Shown here: positions 43,356 through 50,269 of the stretch, one piece after another
Layout: each line of letters starts with the position of its first letter
How positions within the stretch are numbered: the first letter of the stretch is position 1
Assembly (NCBI GenBank): GCA_964489555.1
Contig: CAZAZF010000005.1
Span: 1-64,000 of the forward strand
DNA: 64,000 nt
Reading direction: 5' to 3'
Source of the DNA: JAAZGD01 sp964489555
GTDB taxonomy: Bacteria; Bacillota; Clostridia; Peptostreptococcales; Anaerovoracaceae
Translations under genes and position numbers: made by a program
The notes under the pieces: model-generated
Database searches by the model: none
What the model saw: only the letters and a program-made list of their open reading frames with translations
What the model was told of the DNA's origin: nothing

Positions 43356-43643
43356 TTACCTTTGGTCTTTGTTAATGATCAGATGTCTTATAACGGCATC
43401 TGAGATTTTCAGTCTTCTATCCAGCTCTTTGGGCAACTGGGCACTGCCAGTAAACTCCATTACTACATAGAATCCTTCGTTCTTTTTTTGGATGGGATAT
43501 GCAAGCTTCCGCATGCCCCAAACATCCACCTTGCCGACTTCTCCGTCTGCTGCTATGATTTCCTGAACCATAGCCATTGCAGCATCTTTCTTGTCGTCTT
43601 CAAGTGTGGAGTCCAAAATGAACAAAACCTCGTAATTGGTCAT
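43356..43643 (-). CDS. rpsF: Ribosomal protein S6
   Basis: A 95-residue protein (MTNYEVLFIL, WGMRKLAYPIQKKNEGFYV). The ATG at 43643 has GGAGGTG 6 bases upstream; an in-frame GTG just inside that site is less likely. S6 and S18 form a complex that in several bacteria represses this operon through its leader. Confidence 0.96.
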   Translation of the reverse strand: MTNYEVLFILDSTLEDDKKDAAMAMVQEIIAADGEVGKVDVWGMRKLAYPIQKKNEGFYVVMEFTGSAQLPKELDRRLKISDAVIRHLIINKDQR

Positions 43644-43670
43644 TTCTTTCACCTCCCTATGGACTAAATG

Positions 43671-43730
43671 GCGACGGCCCTCCCGTCGCAGAGATTGGTG
43701 TATTTCTTCCCTTCAGGCGAATACACGCCT
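43671..43730 (-). promoter_or_regulatory. rpsF: Structured leader of rpsF-ssb-rpsR (candidate S6:S18 site)
   Basis: The roughly 85-base leader holds a 7-bp GC-rich hairpin (43671-43677 with 43683-43689, loop of 5) close to the ribosome binding site. Upstream are two mutually exclusive pairings (43698-43704 with 43720-43726, or 43715-43719 with 43726-43730). Autoregulation by S6:S18 through the rpsF leader is known in other bacteria. I cannot confirm the conserved motif by eye. Confidence 0.45.
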
Positions 43731-43734
43731 TATT

Positions 43735-43762
43735 ATTATACAACAGTTCTTGGGTAATGCAA
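43735..43762 (-). promoter_or_regulatory. SigA-type promoter of rpsF-ssb-rpsR
   Basis: TTGCAT (43757-43762), 16-base spacer, TATAAT (43735-43740), about 90 bases upstream of rpsF. Confidence 0.8.
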
Positions 43763-43802
43763 GGATTTCTTTTCTGATATAGGGGTTTCCTGACTCCTCC
43801 CA

Positions 43803-43976
43803 CTATTTGCCCTTCCGCTTCTTCACGCATTCATGAAGAAGGTACTCAATTTGTCCGTTCACGGAACGAAAATCATCTTGCGCCCAAGCGGCAATTTCCC
43901 GATATAGTTCTGACGAAAGGCGAAGCGGCACTTGTTTTTTTTCACCATCTTTATATTTTGTGTCCTTCTCTGCCAT
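43803..43976 (-). CDS. Arc/MetJ-type ribbon-helix-helix mini-protein
   Basis: A 57-residue protein too short for most gene callers. After a charged start it has QVPLRLSSELYREIAAWAQ, then a second helix around NGQIEYLLHECVKKR. This is the Arc-like pattern in which one strand reads DNA and two helices dimerise. An AAGGAAGGG site precedes ATG 43976. It lies 32 bases after the SPFH gene on the same strand, a pairing I have seen in clostridial genomes. Function is unknown. It may autoregulate the pair or bind RNA or DNA at the membrane with its partner. Confidence 0.78.
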   Translation of the reverse strand: MAEKDTKYKDGEKKQVPLRLSSELYREIAAWAQDDFRSVNGQIEYLLHECVKKRKGK

Positions 43977-44008
43977 TTTCCCTTCCTTTCCTTGTTTTTC
44001 TTCGGCAA

Positions 44009-45025
44009 TTAATACAAGGTTCCACTATTCACAACGGGCTGGGCATCCTTATTTCCACATAATACCACCATCAAGTTGCTGACCATAGCCGCCTTTCTCT
44101 CTTCATCCAGATTCACTACCTGTTTTTCGCTTAGTTTTTCGATGGCCATTTCCACCATTCCTACCGCTCCCTCTACAATCATGGTTCGGGCATCGATAAT
44201 GGCACGGGCTTGTTGCCTCTGCAACATGGCTGCGGCAATTTCCTGGGCATAAGCCAAATGAGTAATTCGGGCTTCTACGATTTCCAGCCCTGCATCCTCC
44301 ACCTTTTCCTGAATAGCCACTTGCAGCTTTTCCGCCACTTCCTGGCTACTACCCCGTAAGGACTCTTCATCTCTTCCGGGTGGCGTATCGTAGGGATAGG
44401 TTCGTACGATGTTTCGAAGAGCAGAGTCGCACTGTATGGAAAGAAACTCCTGGTAATTGTCTACATTGAATACCGCTTTGGCCGTGTTGACCACCCTCCA
44501 GATTACCACAATGCCGATTTCAATGGGATTTCCCTCTTCGTCGTTGATTTTTTGTTTTTCGTTGGACAAGGTCATGGTTTTCAAAGAAACCTTCTTCCGA
44601 GCCGGTTGTTGGCTGGTTGATTTGGAAGAAGTTCCTTTAGAACTGGCTGCCAACACCTGCATCAAGGAACTCTTTTCCGCCTCGGCCACCGGGTTGGTAG
44701 CTCCGCAGAAGGGATTTACAAAATAGAACCCGGCACCCTTCAAGCTGCCATAGTATTTCCCAAACAAGGTGAGCACATAGGCTTCGTTGGGTTTTAATAT
44801 TTTTAATCCGTTGTACAGAAATGGCCCCAAAAGAAAGGCATAAAAGCCGGAAGCGAAGAGCAGCCACACCCCCTCTGTGACCAGCCCATAGAAAAAAACC
44901 GCCACTGCTACCAAAATCAAAAGGGTGTTTCCGATGAGCATCGCCATTCCATTGATATGAGGCGCCTTAACCTCTACATTCTGAGGGCCCGGGTTCAACT
45001 CCGGTTTTTCTTTGATGTTTTTCAT
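44009..45025 (-). CDS. SPFH (band 7/stomatin-like) membrane protein
   Basis: A 338-residue protein. Two close hydrophobic segments near the N-terminus (about 25-48 and 51-72) are followed by a NEAYVLTLFGKYYG start of the SPFH domain, a KTMTLSNEKQKIND stretch and a long Ala/Gln/Glu-rich helix (AQEIAAAMLQRQQARAIIDA). SPFH proteins form membrane scaffolds and often assist proteases or stress responses. ATG 45025 has GGGAGG 11 bases upstream. The C-terminus is short and has no extra domain. Confidence 0.9.
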   Translation of the reverse strand: MKNIKEKPELNPGPQNVEVKAPHINGMAMLIGNTLLILVAVAVFFYGLVTEGVWLLFASGFYAFLLGPFLYNGLKILKPNEAYVLTLFGKYYGSLKGAGFYFVNPFCGATNPVAEAEKSSLMQVLAASSKGTSSKSTSQQPARKKVSLKTMTLSNEKQKINDEEGNPIEIGIVVIWRVVNTAKAVFNVDNYQEFLSIQCDSALRNIVRTYPYDTPPGRDEESLRGSSQEVAEKLQVAIQEKVEDAGLEIVEARITHLAYAQEIAAAMLQRQQARAIIDARTMIVEGAVGMVEMAIEKLSEKQVVNLDEERKAAMVSNLMVVLCGNKDAQPVVNSGTLY

Positions 45026-45069
45026 TTTCTTCTTTTCCTCCCTGCAATACAAACATATCGACTTGTTCC

Positions 45070-45125
45070 TTTTTTTGATATCTTTTTGATATCATGATAA
45101 TATTGTTTTTTTTGTCTATTGTCAA
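45070..45125 (-). promoter_or_regulatory. Promoter and GATATC repeats of the SPFH-RHH unit
   Basis: TTGACA (45120-45125), 17-base spacer, TATTAT (45097-45102) on minus: a near-consensus promoter. Just downstream, around the start of transcription, are two direct GATATC-AAAAA copies (about 45072-45093), with an overlapping ATCATGAT palindrome. The neighbouring RHH protein is a reasonable candidate to bind them. Confidence 0.75.
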
Positions 45126-45153
45126 GAGAAATCCAGTCAAAGATTCTTCTTTT

Positions 45154-45828
45154 TTAAGAGTGTTTAATATGAAACCAGTTTTTTCGGTATTCGATCAGGC
45201 CCTCTTCCGCCATTCGACTCAATTCTTTTGACAACGCGCTTCGATCCACCGCCAAAAAATCTGCCAACTCCTGGCGGTCAAAGGGGATATGAAAAGCATC
45301 CCCTTCCATGGCCAGAGCCTGGCTGGATAAATAAGCAATCACCTTGTCTCGAATGGTGCGACGGCTTAAGACTTCCATCTTTTGATTTAGCTGAATGTTT
45401 TTTTCTGCCAAGATATTCAGCATGTTCCCAATGAGGCGGGTATGAAAGGGGCAGGCATTGGTACAACTGGTCACCATACGCTTATAATCCAAAAATAGGA
45501 TTTTTGAAGCATCCAAGGCAATTACATTTACCGGAAGAAAATGGGTGCGCGCCCAGGAGAAAGATTCTCCAAACATCTCTCCGGGACCCGCCCTGGAAAC
45601 AATGGAACGATTGCCCCAATAATCTTCACGGGTTATATGAACATTCCCCTCCAGCAGAATTCCTAAATCCGTATCTTTTGATCCGGCTTGCCAAACATAC
45701 TGTCTCTTCTCATAATATCGAATCTTTGCCCCCAGACAATCCAACATGGACTCCAGTTCCGTCAGGTTCACGCCTTGAAATAAAGGGGATTGAAGTAACA
45801 ACTTTTGATACCGCGGCTCAACACGCAT
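45154..45828 (-). CDS. Crp/Fnr-family regulator, HcpR-like
   Basis: A 224-residue regulator. The cyclic-nucleotide-binding-like barrel (residues about 12-120, with GSKDTDLGILLEGNV) lacks an obvious FNR-type cysteine cluster at the N-terminus. The C-terminal Crp helix-turn-helix reads DRQELADFLAVDRSALSKELSRM. It is divergent from a ferredoxin and hybrid-cluster protein pair, the arrangement of HcpR nitrosative-stress regulators in anaerobes. ATG 45828 has GGAGG 7 bases upstream; longer in-frame starts would cover the palindromic operator. Confidence 0.85.
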   Translation of the reverse strand: MRVEPRYQKLLLQSPLFQGVNLTELESMLDCLGAKIRYYEKRQYVWQAGSKDTDLGILLEGNVHITREDYWGNRSIVSRAGPGEMFGESFSWARTHFLPVNVIALDASKILFLDYKRMVTSCTNACPFHTRLIGNMLNILAEKNIQLNQKMEVLSRRTIRDKVIAYLSSQALAMEGDAFHIPFDRQELADFLAVDRSALSKELSRMAEEGLIEYRKNWFHIKHS

Positions 45829-45889
45829 TTTCGGTCCTCCATTTGCTTCTTCTACGATTATTGAAAAAAATATAAAAACTTTCGGTTTT

Positions 45890-45905
45890 TGTTGCATTTG
45901 CAACA
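45890..45905 (+). promoter_or_regulatory. 16-bp palindrome, candidate Crp/Fnr-type operator
   Basis: TGTTGCA-TT-TGCAACA is a perfect 7-2-7 palindrome in the gap between the divergent Crp/Fnr and ferredoxin-hcp genes. It overlaps the -35 of the plus promoter, so it fits activation or repression of hcp. Confidence 0.7.
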
Positions 45906-45927
45906 TACCCTGTTCCTTGATTATAGT
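45898..45927 (+). promoter_or_regulatory. Promoter of the ferredoxin-hcp operon
   Basis: TTGCAA (45898-45903), 18-base spacer, TATAGT (45922-45927). The -35 lies in the right half of the palindrome. Confidence 0.6.
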
Positions 45928-45980
45928 ACACTAAAGTTACCTCTTCAAGAACAAGAACAAAGACAACTCAAAGAATTGCC

Positions 45981-45997
45981 AGGATTCACAGAATCCT
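45981..45997 (+). repeat. Second inverted repeat in the ferredoxin-hcp leader
   Basis: AGGATTC-ACA-GAATCCT, a perfect 7-3-7 repeat located 44 bases before the ferredoxin start. It could be a small leader hairpin or an operator with a different sequence from the upstream palindrome. Confidence 0.5.
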
Positions 45998-46040
45998 ATA
46001 TCAAAAATAGAAGAACACCAACGCAAGGAGGGTATCAATT

Positions 46041-46757
46041 ATGTTAAGAAAGATTATTGAAATTGACCAGGAACTCTGCAACGGTTGTGGTCTGTGTGCA
46101 GAAGCTTGTCACGAAGGAGCCATTGGTATGGTAGATGGAAAAGCCAAGTTGCTTCGGGACGACTATTGTGACGGTCTGGGAGATTGTCTCCCCGTATGTC
46201 CTACCGGGGCCATCACCTTTGTAGAAAGAGAAGCTGCCGCCTATGATGAAGAAGCGGTAAAAAGAAACCAGTCCGCAGAAGGATTCCATGCCCAAGGGGA
46301 AACCCTGCCCTGTGGTTGCCCCGGCTCTCAATCGAAAACAATCCAACGAAAAGAAGAGGTGGTCGCACCCACAATTACCGTTAGTGAAATGAAGAGCCAA
46401 TTGCGGCAGTGGCCAGTGCAAATAAAACTGGCTCCTATCAACGCACCCTATTTCAACGGAGCCCATCTGCTGGTGGCCGCAGATTGCACCGCCTTTGCTT
46501 ACGGAGACTTTCACAACCGATTCATCCGAAACAAGGTGGTTTTAATAGGCTGTCCCAAACTGGACCCGGGAGATTATTCCGAAAAGTTGACAGAAATCAT
46601 CAAACAAAATGATATCCGAAGCCTAACGGTGGTAAAAATGGAAGTACCTTGCTGTAACGGGATGGAACGGGCTGCCGTTACGGCTCTTCAGCAAAGCGGT
46701 AAATTCATTCCCTGGCAAGTCATTACCATCTCTACAGATGGTGAAATATTAGAATAA
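46041..46757 (+). CDS. 4Fe-4S ferredoxin-domain protein partnered with Hcp
   Basis: A 238-residue protein. Residues 1-60 carry two 4Fe-4S motifs (CNGCGLCAEACHE; the second reads C-D-G-L-G-D-C-L-P-V-C-P, with Leu-Gly replacing the usual pattern but Cys still spaced C-x4-C-x3-C-P). The remainder has a conserved CGCPGS, GCPKLDP and VPCCNG, as in the ferredoxins found before hybrid-cluster proteins in clostridia. It probably delivers electrons to Hcp. AAGGAGG is 9 bases upstream. Hcp follows after 53 bases. Confidence 0.85.
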   Translation: MLRKIIEIDQELCNGCGLCAEACHEGAIGMVDGKAKLLRDDYCDGLGDCLPVCPTGAITFVEREAAAYDEEAVKRNQSAEGFHAQGETLPCGCPGSQSKTIQRKEEVVAPTITVSEMKSQLRQWPVQIKLAPINAPYFNGAHLLVAADCTAFAYGDFHNRFIRNKVVLIGCPKLDPGDYSEKLTEIIKQNDIRSLTVVKMEVPCCNGMERAAVTALQQSGKFIPWQVITISTDGEILE

Positions 46758-46810
46758 AGCAACACGTTATCATCAAGCATTCAACACTTGTTAAAAAAGG
46801 AGGAAATTCT

Positions 46811-48367
46811 ATGAGCATGTTTTGTTACCAATGTGAACAAACGGCAGGGCAAAAAGCTTGTGCCGGACAAAGAGGTGTCTGCGGAAAAGAAGAAAGCACT
46901 GCAAACTTGCAAGATCAACTGACGGGAGCTCTGGTCACTATGGCCAAGCTGGCAGGAGGAAAAGCGCCTCATGAAGAGGCCGTACAGCTCATGCTGGAAG
47001 GTTTGTTTACCACCATTACCAACGTCAGTTTTGATGATGACACCCTGCAGATTCTTATTGACCGAATAGAGACAGAAAACAAAAAAATGGGATCGGACCC
47101 CAGCTTTGATATGAATCTGGTTTGGAACGACAGCAACGAAGATGTCCGTTCTCTAAAGTCTCTGATTCTTTTTGGCCTGCGGGGTGTGGCCGCCTATGCT
47201 TTTCACGCACGAGTATTGGGCTATACCGATGAAAAGGTCAACCATATTTTCTTTGAGGGAATGGCCGCTTTGCCTGAAAATTGGGGAATAGATCAATTGT
47301 TGCCCTTGGTATTAAAAGTAGGCGAAGTGAATCTTGCCTGTATGGAGCTGCTAGATAAAGCCAACACGGAAAGCTATGGAACTCCCACACCGGTCACCGT
47401 ATCCATGACCGTAGAGAAAGGACCTTTTATCGTCATCAGTGGCCACGATCTGAAGGACTTGGAGCTCTTGCTAACACAAACGGAAGGAAAAGGCATCAAT
47501 ATCTATACCCATGGTGAAATGCTTCCGGCCCATGGTTATCCCAAACTAAAGGCCCACTCCCATTTAAAGGGTAACTTCGGTACCGCATGGCAAAATCAAC
47601 AAAAAGAGTTTATCGATCTTCCCGCTCCCGTGTTGTTCACCACCAACTGCTTAATGCCACCCAAAGATAACTATATGGACCGCATCTTCACTACAGAGGT
47701 GGTAGAATATCCAGGGTTGATTCATATCGGAGAGGACAAAGATTTCTCTGCGGTGATTGAAAAAGCCTTGGAGCTGGGTGGCTATCCGAAAGACACGGAA
47801 TTCACCGGAATCAACGGCGGAAAAACCGTAATGACCGGTTTCGGCCATGGTACCGTTTTAGGCATTGCGGACACCGTCATTGAGGCAGTGAAATCCGGTG
47901 CCATCAGTCATTTCTTCCTGGTAGGCGGTTGCGATGGAGCAAAACCAGGCAGAAACTACTATACCAATTTTGTAAAAATGACCCCGGAAAATTCCATTAT
48001 TTTAACCCTGGCTTGTGGCAAGTATCGATTCAATGACTTAAATCTGGGTACCATCGGCGGGATCCCAAGAATTCTGGATATGGGCCAATGTAACGATGCC
48101 TATAGCGCCATCAAAGTAGCCATTGCACTGGCCGAAGCTTTTGAATGTGGCGTCAATGATTTGCCCCTAAGTATGGTTCTTTCCTGGTACGAACAAAAGG
48201 CGGTCTGCATTCTTTTAACCCTTCTCTATCTGGGTGTAAAGAACATCTTCTTGGGGCCCACACTTCCTGCCTTTGTTTCTCCTTCTGTTTTGAACTTCTT
48301 GGTGGAAAATTTCAATATCTCCCCCATCAGCACTCCGGAAGAAGATCTGGAAAAAATCCTGGGATAA
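46811..48367 (+). CDS. hcp: Hydroxylamine reductase / hybrid-cluster protein
   Basis: A 518-residue Hcp (prismane) protein. The N-terminal cluster motif is CYQCEQTA followed by ACAG and VCGKEE cysteines. The hybrid-cluster ligands fit the conserved GHDLKDLELLL, ITLACGKYRFN and GVNDLPLSMVLSWYEQKAV regions. Hcp proteins reduce NO to N2O or hydroxylamine to ammonia in anaerobes under nitrosative stress. The upstream ferredoxin and Crp/Fnr regulator complete the module. Confidence 0.96.
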   Translation: MSMFCYQCEQTAGQKACAGQRGVCGKEESTANLQDQLTGALVTMAKLAGGKAPHEEAVQLMLEGLFTTITNVSFDDDTLQILIDRIETENKKMGSDPSFDMNLVWNDSNEDVRSLKSLILFGLRGVAAYAFHARVLGYTDEKVNHIFFEGMAALPENWGIDQLLPLVLKVGEVNLACMELLDKANTESYGTPTPVTVSMTVEKGPFIVISGHDLKDLELLLTQTEGKGINIYTHGEMLPAHGYPKLKAHSHLKGNFGTAWQNQQKEFIDLPAPVLFTTNCLMPPKDNYMDRIFTTEVVEYPGLIHIGEDKDFSAVIEKALELGGYPKDTEFTGINGGKTVMTGFGHGTVLGIADTVIEAVKSGAISHFFLVGGCDGAKPGRNYYTNFVKMTPENSIILTLACGKYRFNDLNLGTIGGIPRILDMGQCNDAYSAIKVAIALAEAFECGVNDLPLSMVLSWYEQKAVCILLTLLYLGVKNIFLGPTLPAFVSPSVLNFLVENFNISPISTPEEDLEKILG

Positions 48368-48385
48368 CTCAAGCCCCATACAACC

Positions 48386-48420
48386 AAAAGGGGAACCCCA
48401 CCGGCTCCCCTTTTACTTTT
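48386..48420 (+). terminator. Bidirectional terminator between hcp and pyrG
   Basis: An AAAAGGGGA/TCCCCTTTT stem with an 11-base loop, starting about 19 bases after the hcp stop. The A and T tracts on both sides suit termination on both strands, including pyrG on minus. Confidence 0.85.
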
Positions 48421-48426
48421 CCCAAC

Positions 48427-50034
48427 TTAACACTTTTTAGCGCGGTACTCCCTGGCTGCCTTCACAAAGCCATAAAACAAAGGGTGGGTTCCATTGGGGC
48501 GGCTTTTCAATTCTGGATGAAACTGCGTTCCCACATACCATGGATGATTTTTTATCTCCACCATCTCCAACAAACTTCCGTCAGGGGACAAGCCCACCGG
48601 AAGCAATCCCAGCCCGGAAAACTCTTCCCTGTATTGATTATTGGCCTCATATCGATGGCGATGCCGCTCCATAATTTTTTTCTTCCCGTATGCGACCTGA
48701 ACCCGGCTTCCCTCCTGAAGGATGCAGGGATAGGCTCCCAACCGCATGGTGGCTCCTTTGGAAGAAACTTTTTGTTGTTCCTCCATGAGATGTATCACGG
48801 GATGAGTTGTGTCCTCAACAAATTCTGTGGAATGAGCCTCCATTTTGCCGGCCACATTGCGAGCAAATTCAATGACGGCAATCTGCATCCCAAGGCAAAT
48901 CCCAAAGTAAGGAAGCTGTTTTTCCCGGGCATATTGGGCTGCCAGAATCATCCCCTCCACGGCTCGAATGCCAAAGCCGCCCGGCACCAAAATTCCATGG
49001 CAATCTTCCAGCTGAGACGACACATTGGTTTGTGTTAAATTTTCCGCATCCACCCATCGTATTTCAGGTTTTACCCCATTGTCGGCACCGCCATGCTTAA
49101 GAGCTTCCACCACACTGAGATAGGAGTCCTCCAAAGAATTGTATTTTCCCACCATGGCAATGATTACCTTTTCCTTGGCCTCTTGCGTTCGCTTCACCAT
49201 GTCCCGCCAGGAAGACAAGTCCGGTTCTCTGGTGGAAAGTTTCAGTTTCCGGCAAACCTGAAAGTCCAGCCCCTCCTCCGCCAAAAGCAGCGGAACCTCG
49301 TACAGAGAATCCGCCGTTTTGTTTTCAATTACGCAAGCCTCTTCCATATTGCAAAAAAGAGCAATCTTTTCCCTCACATCCACCGGCAAAGGTTCGCCGG
49401 TTCGACAAACCAAAATATCCGGTTGAATTCCCATTCGAAGCAACTCTTTTACGGAATGCTGGGTAGGCTTGCTTTTCAGCTCCCCGGTTCCCGGTACCGC
49501 TACAATCAGTGATACATGAAGATACAATACCTTTTCTCTGCCCTTTTCCAAGGCCACTTGGCGAATGGCTTCTAAAAAGGGTTGGCTTTCAATGTCCCCC
49601 ACCGTTCCCCCGATTTCACAGATTACCACTTCGCACCCTTCTTCTTCCATTCGGTAGATTCTCTTCTTAATCTCTTCGGTTATGTTGGGAATAATTTGCA
49701 CCGTTTTTCCCAAAAAAGCGCCTTGCCTCTCCTGAGACAGGACCTCCCAATATATCTGCCCTGCACTGACGCTGGAGCGAGCCGATAAATTTTCGTCCAC
49801 GAACCGTTCATAGTGGCCCAAATCCAAATCCGTTTCCGCTCCGTCCTCGGTAACGAACACCTCTCCGTGTTGCAAGGGACTCATGGTCCCCGGGTCCACA
49901 TTCAAGTAGGGATCGAACTTTTGGTTGCGAACAGAAATCCCTCTCTCCTTTAATAGCCGTCCCAACGAGGCCGCACAGATTCCCTTCCCCAAACCGGAAA
50001 CCACACCACCCGTTACAAAAATATACTTAACCAC
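48427..50034 (-). CDS. pyrG: CTP synthase
   Basis: A 535-residue enzyme that makes CTP from UTP, ATP and glutamine. The N-terminal synthetase domain starts KYIFVTGGVVSGLGKG. The C-terminal class I glutaminase domain has the nucleophile Cys in PYFGICLGMQ and the His/Glu in HPE near the end. I chose GTG 50034: AGGAGG is 8 bases upstream and this is the family start. Longer in-frame starts would read through the leader hairpin. The final 20 residues are of normal length. Confidence 0.96.
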   Translation of the reverse strand: MVKYIFVTGGVVSGLGKGICAASLGRLLKERGISVRNQKFDPYLNVDPGTMSPLQHGEVFVTEDGAETDLDLGHYERFVDENLSARSSVSAGQIYWEVLSQERQGAFLGKTVQIIPNITEEIKKRIYRMEEEGCEVVICEIGGTVGDIESQPFLEAIRQVALEKGREKVLYLHVSLIVAVPGTGELKSKPTQHSVKELLRMGIQPDILVCRTGEPLPVDVREKIALFCNMEEACVIENKTADSLYEVPLLLAEEGLDFQVCRKLKLSTREPDLSSWRDMVKRTQEAKEKVIIAMVGKYNSLEDSYLSVVEALKHGGADNGVKPEIRWVDAENLTQTNVSSQLEDCHGILVPGGFGIRAVEGMILAAQYAREKQLPYFGICLGMQIAVIEFARNVAGKMEAHSTEFVEDTTHPVIHLMEEQQKVSSKGATMRLGAYPCILQEGSRVQVAYGKKKIMERHRHRYEANNQYREEFSGLGLLPVGLSPDGSLLEMVEIKNHPWYVGTQFHPELKSRPNGTHPLFYGFVKAAREYRAKKC

Positions 50035-50080
50035 GTTCTCTCTCCCTCCTTTTTTTAAACCACGCCTCCACCAGTCCAAT

Positions 50081-50139
50081 AAAAAGAGAAGGCAACCATC
50101 CGAAGGGCAGTTTTCCTGCCAATCTGATGGATACCTTCT
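50081..50139 (-). terminator. Leader hairpin of pyrG (candidate attenuator)
   Basis: A large stem inside the transcribed leader: outer AGAAGG/CCTTCT (50087-50092 and 50134-50139) and CCATC/GATGG, inner GGCAG/CTGCC, followed on minus by CTTTTT. This is a terminator placed about 45 bases before the pyrG start, as in the CTP-dependent attenuation of pyrG in bacilli. The run of G at the transcription start that the known mechanism needs is not evident. Confidence 0.75.
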
Positions 50140-50156
50140 GCTCACTTCACGTTCCA

Positions 50157-50185
50157 ATTTTACCTACCATCCTTTTCTCTGTCAA
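50157..50185 (-). promoter_or_regulatory. SigA-type promoter of pyrG
   Basis: TTGACA (50180-50185), 17-base spacer, TAAAAT (50157-50162). The leader to the GTG start is about 115 bases. Confidence 0.85.
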
Positions 50186-50221
50186 GGTACAAATGAAAAG
50201 TAATGGGGCAAAATCCACGGT

Positions 50222-50254
50222 AAGAAAAAGGAGAGGACTTAGGGCCTCTCCTTT
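50222..50254 (-). terminator. Terminator of the amino-acid permease gene
   Basis: AAAGGAGAGG/CCTCTCCTTT 10-bp stem, 8-base loop, then TTTTTCTT on minus, about 16 bases after the permease stop. Confidence 0.9.
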
Positions 50255-50269
50255 GGATAACTATTTGGC

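Noticed and set aside
43803..43976. Antitoxin of a toxin-antitoxin pair
   Set aside because: The RHH fold is shared with antitoxins, but no small toxin gene is adjacent; the neighbour is a 338-residue SPFH protein.
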